Source of the DNA: CAYVBJ01 sp964449075
GTDB lineage: Bacteria > Bacteroidota > Rhodothermia > Balneolales > Balneolaceae
Assembly: GCA_964449075.1 (NCBI GenBank)
Contig: CAYVBJ010000016.1
Span: 4,819-68,818, forward strand
Direction: 5' to 3'
Length of the DNA: 64,000 nucleotides
Shown: piece by piece, positions 44,963-54,168 of the stretch
Layout of the letters: every line of letters begins with the position of its first letter
How positions within the stretch are numbered: the stretch's first letter is position 1
Translations under genes and position numbers: made by a program
The notes under the pieces: model-generated
What the model saw: the letters and a program-made list of their open reading frames with translations, nothing else
What the model was told of the DNA's origin: nothing
The model's database searches: none

Positions 44963-45089
44963 TAGTGAATAGCAGCTCCCCATCTCCGGGGCTTTAGCCT
45001 ATTACATTGCTTTGAATTATTTGCAGATAGAGTAAATTCCGGCGCTCTTTTTAATCTGTTCATTGAGATTGTTCAGACAGGGTAAAAGT

Positions 45090-46781
45090 TTATTCTTCCC
45101 GGTTTAACTGAAAAACAAATGGCAGACTGAACTGTACCCTGACAGGTTCTCCGCGCTGATAGCCCGGCTTGAATTTGGCTTGCTTAACAGCGTTCAATGC
45201 TTCCTCATCAGCACCGCCGCCGATCCCGCGGATAACCCTTGGATTTTCAACATCGCCATTTTCATTTACAATAAACTGAACATACACCCGGCCTTCAATG
45301 CCCGCCTCCCGCGCTTCCTCCGGGTAGCTGATCTTTTTCTGTAGCTCAGCAAGTCCGCCAATCAGTTCAGGCATCTCTTCGACAACTACAAAATAATCAT
45401 CTTCCTGGGGACTTACACTGTTATTGATTGCACTGGTATCAGGCATTTTTAATCCAAAAGTGTCAAATGTTTTCTCCATTCCCGGTGAGTTTGACTTAAG
45501 ACGCACAGTAATGGCACCGTGTTCGGCGCGATCCCCAAATTTTTTGACTGCAGACTCTCCCTTATATACGTTAATGGACTCTATATCCTCCGGATGAATT
45601 TGTCTCAGCTGTTCCATTTTTTCAAGGTTACTGTCAGTTGCCTCGGGATCGCCCATAAAAAGTGTGATTTCATGATGTCCGCGGGTTCCCTCCACGTCAT
45701 AATCAGCCATCATATTCAGATCTTCATCATCCAGAATATTGTGTTGTTGTAAGTCCGTACAGGCCATAAAAAGCACAAGACTTATTAAAACTGCGCTGAA
45801 AGAGGTAAGACTCAGTTTTGACGGAATGTATCGTTTTGTTTGGTTTTTCATCATGTCTACTCGTTTTTTAAGGTTGGAAGTTTCACGAGCCATACCTACG
45901 GCTGATGGTGCAGCAGCAGATTGCTCAAAATTATTGAAAGGGATCAGTTCAAGTAGTACGGACGCGTAACTTTTTTTCGAGATACTTGAATCAGACAGTA
46001 CATGGCTGTCGATCCGCATTTCACGATAGTCGAGAATTTGCCTGAACAGGAGATGAATCAGGGGATGTATCCAGAACAGGGTTCTCGTGAAGATCAAAAA
46101 GTGGTGAACAAGGTAATCCCTGTGCCGGATATGCATCAATTCATGACGTAGAACTATATTCAGCTTCTTATTATCTCTGAAAATTGACTTCGGAAGTATA
46201 ATCACGGGCCGGCGATGGCCAAACGTGAAGGGAATCAGCGGTGCATCCACTATTCCCAGGCGAACCGGCTCTGTTGAAAGAGCAGCGAGTTTACGGTTTT
46301 TTACTGAGACACTTTCAAACGTATGAATACTCTTCAGGGCAACAGACGAGGTAAGTTTGCAAAGCCGGAACCTCTCAAAAAGGTATCCGGAAAGCAAAAA
46401 GAGAAACCCTGCACTGTAGAAAACTCCGAAGAGGAGAGTAATATTTGCAAAATTCAGGAAAGAGGAGCCTGCAGCGCTATTGGCAGAGAGGGTTATTTCA
46501 AGCGGTGACTGGATGACAAGAAGCTTATAAGCAGAAAGAGAACTCTCAGACTCTCTTTGCAGCCATTCTGCAAATTCGATCATCCCGCTCATCATCAATC
46601 CGGCGGGTAGAGCCAGGAAAAGCCCAAGTCTGATGTGGTATTGGAATTGAGCGTGCATTTTTTCTGCGTACCTGAGAGCAAACAGAACAAAAATTGCAAC
46701 TACAGTCCATATAAGCACCGGGGCCCAGGCAAAGGCTGCGGCAGAGATAAACTGTTCACTGACTCCGGCTACATCAAACAT
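45090..46781 (-). CDS. BlaR1-type M56 metallopeptidase with C-terminal TonB domain
   Basis: A 563-residue inner-membrane protein. Four membrane helices (about 15-38, 50-72, 110-133 and 325-345) surround the M56 zinc site HELMH at 213-217. Residues about 395-440 (EDIESINVYKGESAVKKFGDRAEHGAITVRLK) look like a TonB-receptor plug segment, a common piece in Bacteroidota M56 proteins. Residues about 480-563 form a TonB C-terminal domain (GRVYVQFIVNENGDVENPRVIRGIG and the AVKQAKFKPG stretch). The BlaI-type repressor gene ends 2 bp upstream. By analogy with BlaR1-BlaI it senses an envelope signal and inactivates the repressor. The signal and target genes are unknown. Confidence 0.92.
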   Translation of the reverse strand: MFDVAGVSEQFISAAAFAWAPVLIWTVVAIFVLFALRYAEKMHAQFQYHIRLGLFLALPAGLMMSGMIEFAEWLQRESESSLSAYKLLVIQSPLEITLSANSAAGSSFLNFANITLLFGVFYSAGFLFLLSGYLFERFRLCKLTSSVALKSIHTFESVSVKNRKLAALSTEPVRLGIVDAPLIPFTFGHRRPVIILPKSIFRDNKKLNIVLRHELMHIRHRDYLVHHFLIFTRTLFWIHPLIHLLFRQILDYREMRIDSHVLSDSSISKKSYASVLLELIPFNNFEQSAAAPSAVGMARETSNLKKRVDMMKNQTKRYIPSKLSLTSFSAVLISLVLFMACTDLQQHNILDDEDLNMMADYDVEGTRGHHEITLFMGDPEATDSNLEKMEQLRQIHPEDIESINVYKGESAVKKFGDRAEHGAITVRLKSNSPGMEKTFDTFGLKMPDTSAINNSVSPQEDDYFVVVEEMPELIGGLAELQKKISYPEEAREAGIEGRVYVQFIVNENGDVENPRVIRGIGGGADEEALNAVKQAKFKPGYQRGEPVRVQFSLPFVFQLNREE

Positions 46782-46783
46782 GA

Positions 46784-47161
46784 TCAGTCCTCCATTTCAT
46801 CAATTGATTTTCGGATGTTCTCCTTCTCTTTTTCGCTCAGTTGTTCACTTTGAATCAGGGTTTGAATCAATGCAGAGGAGGAGCCGTGAAAAACTTTGTC
46901 AACCAGCCGGTTAATCAGGAAAAAGCGCACATCATCGGGTTGTTTTGCCGGACTGTAGATGTAAGCAAGGCCTTTTTTATCGTACTTTAAATATCCTTTA
47001 TCGGCCAGGTTTTTCATAACGGTCATTACGGTTGTATAAGCAACTTTTCTGTTTTGCAGAATTCGTTCCTGCACGTCTGCTACAGAAGCTTCGCCTAAGT
47101 CCCATACATGATGCAGGATTTCCATTTCAGTTTCGCCAAGAGGTGTAAGTGATTTTCGCAT
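46784..47161 (-). CDS. BlaI/MecI-family transcriptional repressor
   Basis: A 125-residue winged-helix repressor. The N-terminal DNA-binding part reads LTPLGETEMEILHHVWDLGEASVADVQERILQNRKVAYTTVMTVMKNLADKGYLKYDKKG, the family signature. The C-terminal dimerisation helix follows (SEQLSEKEKENIRKSIDEME). It is the first gene of a two-gene unit with the M56 protease. The family binds its own promoter, so operators are expected in 47162-47206; the AT-rich tacttaattaatactaaataaat style sequence there could hold one. Confidence 0.95.
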   Translation of the reverse strand: MRKSLTPLGETEMEILHHVWDLGEASVADVQERILQNRKVAYTTVMTVMKNLADKGYLKYDKKGLAYIYSPAKQPDDVRFFLINRLVDKVFHGSSSALIQTLIQSEQLSEKEKENIRKSIDEMED

Positions 47162-47206
47162 AGTTCTAAAACTTATTTATTTAGTATTAATTAAGTAGTT
47201 TTAATT

Positions 47207-47719
47207 TTAAAAGTCAAGAGAGTTTTGATTTTTTAGTTTATTAATTATCCAGCCCATTAATTGATCGACATCATTGCCGAAGTAGATGGCATTGGGAGAG
47301 AGGCGGCTGAAAACTGAGAAATCCTGCTCTTCAAGGCATATAAAACCGGTTGGTTTACTGGATTTAAGTGCCAGGGATGCCTCAGATATAGTTCCAAGAC
47401 CCGTGCCGCAAACAATTACGATATCGGAAGAGAGTATATTAATGATATTTCTCGCACTCCCAAATCCGGTTCTGATGGGGATGGTTACAAAGGGTGAAAT
47501 ATCTGTTAAATCAGCAGATGGAAGTACTCCGATAACGATTCCGTTTTCAGAGGCAGCGCCCCGGGAGGCCTCATGCATCACCCCGGTTTTTCGTCCGCCG
47601 GTGAGAAGAATGCAGTTCTTCATTGCGATTTGCCGGCCAATTTCAAAAGCTGTTTTCAAAACATCATCAGAATCCGGATTTCCCGGACCCATGACGCCTA
47701 TGATTGGTCTTCTTTTCAT
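47207..47719 (-). CDS. TIGR00725/LOG-like Rossmann protein
   Basis: A 170-residue protein with the lysine-decarboxylase-like (LOG) Rossmann fold: IIGVMGPGNPDSDD at the start, LLTGGRKTGVMHEASRGA (about 38-55) and CGTGLGTISEASLALKSSKP (about 113-132). It resembles the TIGR00725 group rather than cytokinin-forming LOGs, as the PGGxGT motif appears as CGTGLGT. Nucleotide binding is likely; the reaction is unknown. It follows a 1.3-kb repeat-rich region, with no operon partner upstream. Confidence 0.82.
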   Translation of the reverse strand: MKRRPIIGVMGPGNPDSDDVLKTAFEIGRQIAMKNCILLTGGRKTGVMHEASRGAASENGIVIGVLPSADLTDISPFVTIPIRTGFGSARNIINILSSDIVIVCGTGLGTISEASLALKSSKPTGFICLEEQDFSVFSRLSPNAIYFGNDVDQLMGWIINKLKNQNSLDF

Positions 47720-47860
47720 TCTTCCGTTTTATTCTTTTTAAGATTATTTGGAATGAGAGATGAGAGTAAAATAGCACAGCTTGTTTAAAAGTAAACAGAA
47801 AATGAGATTGCCGCTCATTATCCTGAAAGGATAGAATAACAATAGCCTGCAGCAGGGCGC

Positions 47861-48060
47861 TCCCTCGATTCCATCCCGGCAGGACCAATTTTAGATAACT
47901 TAATTCTGAACAGGAAACTGCCGGGATTGCACTCGGGATGATGGGCATTGCGGTAAAAGGAGGGCGGCGTATCAGAATCAGAGTTGCACAAAAAATATAC
48001 CACGCCGCCGGGGTATGTATTCTTAACCGTATGCGTGGCAATAAATTCTTTCTCACTCAC
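47861..48060. repeat. 200-bp direct repeat, copy A
   Basis: About 95 percent identical to 48411-48610. The unit starts tccctcgattcca and ends ataaattctttctcactcac. It holds two strong potential stems: cccggcag...ctgccggg and ggcggcgtat...ataccacgccgcc. Short open frames exist in it, but the same frames are not kept between copies in a protein-like way. A ctatcct-gaa-aggatag hairpin lies just before it (47818-47834) and another just after it (48063-48080). Confidence 0.8.
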
Positions 48061-48062
48061 TC

Positions 48063-48260
48063 ACTATCCTGAAAGGATAGAACAACAATAGCCGCGGGTG
48101 CAACCCGTGGAAAAAGAAAGCACAACAACACACATCCCGAGGCAGAAAACCTGATCAACGCTGTGATCTGCATCGAGGGATGGCGGGAAATACCTGCAAA
48201 AAACAACCTTTCCCCTGAACCATCGGGTTCACAATCCAAAAATTGGCAAGTTAAACAACC
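48063..48260 (+). repeat. REP-like hairpin module (plus orientation)
   Basis: It runs from hairpin tatcct-gaa-aggata through caacaatagccgcgggtgcaacccgtgg, atcccgaggca and cctgatcaacgc to gagggatggcggg. The same modules in the same order, but on the opposite strand, make up 61358-61515 and 62223-62380. It is one member of a repeat family in this genome. No protein. Confidence 0.7.
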
Positions 48261-48410
48261 GATGGTTTGAGAAATGCGCCAACTTAACCCCCCGCTGAAG
48301 CGGCGGGCAATGGATGTTGTCGCATGAAGATCTGGCCAAGTGGAAAGGTCAGTTTTACGGAAATGTAATTTGAGTCTGGTTCAATGCAAGTCATTGCCAG
48401 TAGCCTGAGA

Positions 48411-48610
48411 TCCCTCGATTCCACCCCGGCAGGATCAATTTTAGATATTTTAATTTTGAGCAGGAAACTGCCGGGATTGCACTCGGGATGACAAGCATTG
48501 CGGTAAAAGGAGGGCGGCGTATCAGAATCAGGGTTGCACAAAAAATATACCACGCCGCCAGTGTATGTATTCTTAACCGTATGCGTGGCAATAAATTCTT
48601 TCTCACTCAC
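48411..48610. repeat. 200-bp direct repeat, copy B
   Basis: The second copy of the 47861-48060 unit, 550 bp downstream in the same direction. Both predicted stems are conserved, with changes mostly in the loops or spacers. Confidence 0.8.
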
Positions 48611-49028
48611 TATCACGCTCCGGAGGAGCACCCTGTTTATAGAAACAGGCATGAACATAAAAGAGAAAGGCTTCATAGAAGCCACCTGAGAGGCCTGGCT
48701 ATGAATATGATTTGGATGTGAATGGATCGCTTCCCACAGGCAGGTGGCTCCTGACGGAGCCTGGTGGTATAGCGGCACTTTTCATTTTCTATAAACAGGA
48801 GGCTCCCGCGGAGCCGGTGCAGCAAAAAAAATTCAATCACTAATCAGCGAATAACAAACATTCAACATTTCAACAGTTCTGCGTTTCATCCAAACCCTGG
48901 TCAATACTGCGAGGACCCGGAAAACCGCCGGGCACACTCGCAGGTTTCTCTCAGTCTCCCCTTCACTCCCTCACTCCCTCATAAAAATGAGCGGGAACGA
49001 ACTCTGCAGATTATTTTTTAAATGAGAG
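48611..49028. repeat. Further hairpin repeats upstream of the photolyase gene
   Basis: A series of short palindromes: gctccggaggagc (48616-48628), ctgtttatagaaacag (about 48632-48647), ggctcctgacggagcc (about 48745-48760) and ggctcccgcggagcc (about 48802-48816). The phrase tttctataaacagg occurs in both orientations, framing the segment. No gene is supported. The promoter of the photolyase gene must lie at its right end. Confidence 0.6.
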
Positions 49029-50597
49029 ATGCCACGAAAATATCTATCACATATCGACAACAGAATTGACAGGCCGGATCTGAGCAATTTCAATAAGGCT
49101 CTCTTTATTTTGCACGACCAGCTGAACCTGGATGTTTTTCCCGATTGGGTTCAGAAGGAAAAACCACTTTTAATATTTTTAGAATCAGGTGAAAAAGGGA
49201 GAGAACTTCCCCATCACAAAAAAAAAGCTGTTTTTGTGGTGAGTGCCATGCGCCATTTTGCCATAGAATGCAGTGAAAAAGGATTCCCTGTTCTATACCA
49301 TTCAACAGATGGGCACTTCGACGATGGTTTAGAGGAATTCATGAAGGATTTTACGGGTGATTTTATCTATATGACTCCGAATGAGTGGGATACCCGTGAA
49401 AGATTGAATAACCTGAAGAGTCACGATTTCAATGCAGTTGTAAAAGAGATACCAAACAATTTTTTTCTTGCGGACGCGGAGAGATGGAAAGAGAAGATCG
49501 GGTCCGGATACCGAATGGAGTATTTTTACAGGGAGATGAGAAAGCAGACGGGATACCTGATGGATGTGGATGAACCCATTGGCGGTGAGTGGAACTACGA
49601 TAATCAAAACCGGAAAGCACTGCCTGAAGGTTACGAAGTCCCCGCGATTCCAGATGTGGATCCAGACGAGATTACCCGTGAAGTTATTGAAATGGTATCA
49701 GACTATTTTCCCGGTTCATTCGGGGAAATAGATAATTTCAAATACGCAGTTAGCCGGAAACAAGCCCTGGATCTGCTGGATAACTTTATTGACAACAGAC
49801 TCGCAGATTTTGGTCCCTATGAAGACGCAATGGCAGCTGGTAAGCATAAACTCTTTCACTCACAGCTCTCTGTTTATATGAACTGCGGACTGTTGCTTCC
49901 GGCGGAAGTGTGTGAAAGAGCTCTGAATGCGTTCAAAACCAAAGAGAATGTTCCGCTGCAATCTGTTGAAGGATTTATTCGCCAAATTATCGGGTGGCGG
50001 GAATACATCAGAATCTATTATGAAGCCCTCATGCCCGGTATACGTCAGGCAAACCATTTTGGGTTCACGGAAAAACTGCCGGCAATGTACTGGACGGGCT
50101 CAACAGAGATGAAGTGCATGACGGAATCGGTACAACCGGTTATTGAAGAAGGCTATGCGCATCATATTCAGCGCCTGATGGTGCTCAGTAATTTCAGTAA
50201 TCTAACGGAAACCGATCCGCGGGAACTGAACAGATGGTTTTGGTTTGCTTTTACAGATGCGTATGAATGGGTGGAGCTTCCCAATGTATTAGGGATGAGT
50301 ACATTTGCTGATGGTGGTATTCTTGCATCAAAACCGTACGTATCAAGCGGAAATTATATTAATAAAATGAGTAATTACTGTAAATCGTGCAGTTACAGTG
50401 TCTCAAAGAAGACAGGAGAGAATGCCTGTCCCTTTAATTATCTCTACTGGAATTTTGTTGACAACCAAAGGGAAACATTCAATGAAAGCGGAAGAGTAAG
50501 CTTTATGGTATCAATGTTTGATAAGAAAAGCAGCAGTGACAAAAAATCAATTAAACAGTCTTCTGTAAAGTTTCTGGAAAATCTGGAAAGATCCTGA
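49029..50597 (+). CDS. Iron-sulfur cryptochrome/photolyase (PhrB-like, prokaryotic 6-4 type)
   Basis: A 522-residue FAD protein of the FeS-BCP/CryPro family (DPRP, pfam04244). The N-terminal Rossmann part (about 20-140) opens with NKALFILHDQLNL. The C-terminal FAD domain holds RQIIGWREYIRIYYEALMP. The four cluster Cys are apparent in MKCMTESV (about 360), YCKSCSY (about 452-455) and NACPFNYLYW (about 468). PhrB-type members repair 6-4 photoproducts with light and use a lumazine antenna. The gene stands alone between two long non-coding regions. Confidence 0.92.
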   Translation: MPRKYLSHIDNRIDRPDLSNFNKALFILHDQLNLDVFPDWVQKEKPLLIFLESGEKGRELPHHKKKAVFVVSAMRHFAIECSEKGFPVLYHSTDGHFDDGLEEFMKDFTGDFIYMTPNEWDTRERLNNLKSHDFNAVVKEIPNNFFLADAERWKEKIGSGYRMEYFYREMRKQTGYLMDVDEPIGGEWNYDNQNRKALPEGYEVPAIPDVDPDEITREVIEMVSDYFPGSFGEIDNFKYAVSRKQALDLLDNFIDNRLADFGPYEDAMAAGKHKLFHSQLSVYMNCGLLLPAEVCERALNAFKTKENVPLQSVEGFIRQIIGWREYIRIYYEALMPGIRQANHFGFTEKLPAMYWTGSTEMKCMTESVQPVIEEGYAHHIQRLMVLSNFSNLTETDPRELNRWFWFAFTDAYEWVELPNVLGMSTFADGGILASKPYVSSGNYINKMSNYCKSCSYSVSKKTGENACPFNYLYWNFVDNQRETFNESGRVSFMVSMFDKKSSSDKKSIKQSSVKFLENLERS

Positions 50598-50745
50598 TTT
50601 AAAAAGCTTGTTTTAGTTGTATACAAAAATATTAACAACTTTTTGAAAAATAATATTTAAGATATTTGTGTACAAATTGATGAAAAGCAGCCGGTGAAAC
50701 ACGCATTGTTATTATTTTGAATAAATGTGATAAATTTTTAAGAAC

Positions 50746-50761
50746 ATGGAAGCGTTTCCAT
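50746..50761. promoter_or_regulatory. LacI-family operator-like palindrome upstream of susC
   Basis: The 16-base site atggaagcgtttccat is palindromic at seven of eight pairs around a central CG, the pattern of LacI/GalR-type operators and cre-like sites. It lies about 300 bp upstream of the susC start in an AT-rich 464-bp leader (50598-51061) that holds no gene. A TAAATTTT just before it could be a -7 element. No LacI-type regulator is encoded in the window. Confidence 0.5.
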
Positions 50762-51061
50762 AAAGCATTCTCATATTTTCTGAATTTATTATTCCAAAAT
50801 AAAATAAAGTATTCAGTTCAGTTATTTATTAAAAATAATAAGATATACATCAAAATAATTAAATTATTAAGGTAAATTCATTATATCTGTAGTTCTAATT
50901 AAATCAACATCAAGAGACAATAAAATTTGTGTTAAAAATTTTTTTATGTGGAAGGGCTTTTTTATTATACAAACATCGTAAGATACACTAATCCTGTAGT
51001 TCTTTATCAGGGGTCTGCAGGTGTGCACCAAAAATCAAAATTAGATTAGAGGAATCATAAT

Positions 51062-54000
51062 ATGAATGGACATAGGTTACAGAAGAGTGCGCTCTTCTCT
51101 TCATATGAATCAAACCGGTCAAATACCGGTATGAATAGTATGGTAAAGAAAGCGGTACAGTTTCTTCTTGCTCTCTTAGTAGTAGCAGGATGGAGTTTTA
51201 GTACGGCAATTGCGCAGGATCGTATTGAAGTAACGGGTACGGTAACGGATGCATCCGACGGATCATCATTACCCGGAGTAAACATTACAGTGCAGGGAAT
51301 GCCAAGTGTGGGAACAACTACAAATCTGGATGGTGAATACAGTCTGGACGTGCCTGCAGATGCAAATGTATTGATCTTCTCATTTATCGGGTTCGTTCGC
51401 CAGGAAGTAGAAATAAATGACAGAACTACAATCGACGTAGCGCTGGAACCGGATGTTCAGCTGCTTGATGACGTAGTAGTTGTAGGTTATGGTACCCAGG
51501 ACCGGAAAGAGATTACCAGTTCTGTTGCCAGTGTAAAGTCAGAAGATTTTAATAAAGGAAATATCCAGGATAGTCAGCAGCTGCTGCAGGGAAAAGTTTC
51601 CGGCCTCCAAATTACCCGCCCCGGCGGTGACCCGAATGCAGGTTTTAATATTCGTCTCCGCGGGCTATCAACCATTGGTGCCAATACCGAACCGCTGGTT
51701 GTAGTTGACGGTGTAATTGGTGCTAATTTTGATACAGTTGATCCGAATGATATCGAGTCAATTGACGTATTGAAGGATGCATCTGCCTCTGCCATCTATG
51801 GAACACGGGGTGCTAACGGGGTGATTCTGATCACAACCAAATCCGGTACAATAGGTGCGGATCAGCCGGTTTCTGTCAGTTACAACGGTCAGTTATCTAC
51901 CAACTTTATTGAAAACAAGCTGGAAGTACTCAGTGCAGACCAGTTCAGAGAACTTGCTGCATCGAGAGGCACACCTGATCTTGACGAGGGCGCAAATACA
52001 GATTGGTTTGACCTTGTGACTCAAAACGGATTGACACAGACCCACAACCTCTCTGTATCCGGTGGCAATGCATCAACCAGTTATCGTATTTCAGGGAACT
52101 TCAGAGATGTGGATGGGGTTCAGGAAACAACGGGTAACCAACAGCTTAGCGGTCGTTTGAATTTGACTCACCGTGCGCTTAATGACCGACTTACTCTTAC
52201 CGGTACAATTTCAATTGTTAACCGGGATGAAGAGAGGGGATTCGGAGAAGTTTTTCGTTATGCAGCTGCATTTAACCCGACTGCTCCTGTTTTTGATGAG
52301 AACTCAGCTTTCGGCGGTGGTTTCACAGAAACACAGGGTTTTGATATGTTTAACCCGGTAGCCATCCAGGAACTCTCCCGGAATGTTGCCGAACAGCGCC
52401 GGCTTGTGACCTCACTGCGATCAGGCTATGACTTTAGCGACATACTCCCAGGCTTTAGCGCAGAGCTCTTCTACTCGCTTGAAACATTTGACGAGACACG
52501 CGGCGAGTTCTACTCTCAAAATCTGAAGTTCAGAGGATTTGACAGAGGAGGTTTAGCTACCAGGCAAGATGTAAACAATAAATCTGAACTCTTTGAAACC
52601 ACAGTAAGGTATTCAAATAGTTTTGATCGACTACGTGTTGAATCTGTTGCAGGTTACTCTTTCCAGGAATTTACTGACGAAAACAGGTTTATTTCGGCTG
52701 GTGATTTTATCACAGATGCTTTCAGTTTTAACCGTATTGATGCAGCCCAGGACATCCCTAATGGAATTGCAACGGTGAACAACTTCAGAACCGAAAGCCG
52801 TCTGATTGCAGCTTTTGGGCGTGCAAACTTCACCTTTGATAATACCTACTTTTTGTCTGGATCGTTTAGAAGAGAAGGATCTACCCGTTTCGGAGCAAAC
52901 AATAGGTGGGGAAATTTCTTTGCCGTAAGCGGTGGTGTTGAACTGACCAATTTGATTAACATTCCGAAAGCGAATGAGTTTAAAATACGTGCTGCATTTG
53001 GACGTACCGGAACGCAGCCTGCCCAGAATGGCCTTTCGCAGCTCGTATTTGGACCAACAGGCAACAACTTTTTTGTTAATGGTGAATTTATCCCGGTATT
53101 CGGACCTGTAAGAAATCCAAACCCGGATCTTCAGTGGGAAACCAAAGAGGATATAAATCTTGGTCTTGATTTTGCGTTTCTCGATTCCCGTTTAACCGGG
53201 GCTATCGATGTTTACAGAGGTGATACAGAGGATGCCATCTTTGAATTTGACGTTCCTGTACCTCCCAATATTTTCCCGACACAGTTTGTGAATATCGGGG
53301 AATTGAGAAATGAAGGTATTGATGTTGCAATGTCGTATGAAGCCCTAAGACAGCAAAACCTCAACTGGACAACAAGCGTTACTTTTTCAACATTTGATAC
53401 TGAATTGAGATCACTTTCCAGCGGCCAGTTTGATTTCGGTGATCAGCGATTTCTTGCTAATATGGGTGCGCCCGGTCTGAACGATACAGAATTGATCAGA
53501 GTTAAGGAGGGTGAATCAATTGGACAGATTTGGGGTCCCAAATTCGTTGGATTTGATGAAGATGGTGGCTGGTTATTTGAAAATGCCGATGGCGATGTTG
53601 TTGGCGCTGATGAAATTACACAAGCTGATGGCCAGGTATTGGGCAACGGTCTTCCTGATTTTGAGCTCGGCTGGAATAACACAGTCGGATACAAAAACTG
53701 GGATTTCAATATGTTCTGGAGAGGATCCTTCGGGCATGACCTGGTGAACTCTTTTGGTGTATTCCAAACGAATCCAACCGTAATCAGCCAGAGAAATGTG
53801 ACTGTAGATGCTTTAAATCTACCTGATCTAAATGAATCACCCCAGTTTTCAAGTCTCTTTGTTGAAGACGCGAGTTTCTTTAAACTTGATAACGTTACGC
53901 TCGGTTATTCGTTTGATTTGGGAGCAGATGCCCCGATTCGTCGATTACGGGTATTCGCATCCGGTAACAACTTACTGGTGATTACCGGCTATAACGGAAT

Positions 54001-54148
54001 TGATCCGGAAGCCAGGTTTGCAGATCCAGGCCCAGCAAGCAATGGTGCTTTTGACGGCGATCCTAATCTTTTGGCACCTGGCATTGAACGGCGAAACCAG
54101 TGGTTCACTGTCCGGCAGGCAACAGTCGGCGTTAATATTGACTTTTAA
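51062..54148 (+). CDS. SusC/RagA-family TonB-dependent outer-membrane transporter
   Basis: A 1028-residue transporter. The frame opens at ATG 51062, but Met24 or Met27 would start a standard signal peptide (VKKAVQFLLALLVVAGWS to AIAQ). A carboxypeptidase-regulatory-like domain (about 55-130, GTVTDASDGSSLPGVNITVQG) precedes the SusC signature DVVVVGYGTQ (about 138-147). The plug (about 150-265) includes LRGLSTIGANTEPLVVVDGV and ASAIYGTRGANGVILITTKSG, and a 22-strand barrel runs to the terminal ATVGVNIDF. It imports glycans or peptides captured by a SusD lipoprotein. It is the only SusC in the window, yet four SusD genes follow, the first 20 bp downstream. Confidence 0.97.
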   Translation: MNGHRLQKSALFSSYESNRSNTGMNSMVKKAVQFLLALLVVAGWSFSTAIAQDRIEVTGTVTDASDGSSLPGVNITVQGMPSVGTTTNLDGEYSLDVPADANVLIFSFIGFVRQEVEINDRTTIDVALEPDVQLLDDVVVVGYGTQDRKEITSSVASVKSEDFNKGNIQDSQQLLQGKVSGLQITRPGGDPNAGFNIRLRGLSTIGANTEPLVVVDGVIGANFDTVDPNDIESIDVLKDASASAIYGTRGANGVILITTKSGTIGADQPVSVSYNGQLSTNFIENKLEVLSADQFRELAASRGTPDLDEGANTDWFDLVTQNGLTQTHNLSVSGGNASTSYRISGNFRDVDGVQETTGNQQLSGRLNLTHRALNDRLTLTGTISIVNRDEERGFGEVFRYAAAFNPTAPVFDENSAFGGGFTETQGFDMFNPVAIQELSRNVAEQRRLVTSLRSGYDFSDILPGFSAELFYSLETFDETRGEFYSQNLKFRGFDRGGLATRQDVNNKSELFETTVRYSNSFDRLRVESVAGYSFQEFTDENRFISAGDFITDAFSFNRIDAAQDIPNGIATVNNFRTESRLIAAFGRANFTFDNTYFLSGSFRREGSTRFGANNRWGNFFAVSGGVELTNLINIPKANEFKIRAAFGRTGTQPAQNGLSQLVFGPTGNNFFVNGEFIPVFGPVRNPNPDLQWETKEDINLGLDFAFLDSRLTGAIDVYRGDTEDAIFEFDVPVPPNIFPTQFVNIGELRNEGIDVAMSYEALRQQNLNWTTSVTFSTFDTELRSLSSGQFDFGDQRFLANMGAPGLNDTELIRVKEGESIGQIWGPKFVGFDEDGGWLFENADGDVVGADEITQADGQVLGNGLPDFELGWNNTVGYKNWDFNMFWRGSFGHDLVNSFGVFQTNPTVISQRNVTVDALNLPDLNESPQFSSLFVEDASFFKLDNVTLGYSFDLGADAPIRRLRVFASGNNLLVITGYNGIDPEARFADPGPASNGAFDGDPNLLAPGIERRNQWFTVRQATVGVNIDF

Positions 54149-54168
54149 TCAGAGGTAAATAGAATAAG

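Noticed and set aside
47816..48080. Possible CRISPR array because of repeated hairpins ctatcctgaaaggatag
   Set aside because: Spacing is irregular (over 200 bp), units are short and palindromic, spacers are themselves duplicated, and no cas gene is present.
47667..48778. Several minus-strand frames of 60-164 codons in the 47.7-48.8 kb repeats
   Set aside because: Their peptides repeat only because the DNA is duplicated, and the reading frame is not kept in other members of the repeat family. They are better explained as repeats than as proteins.
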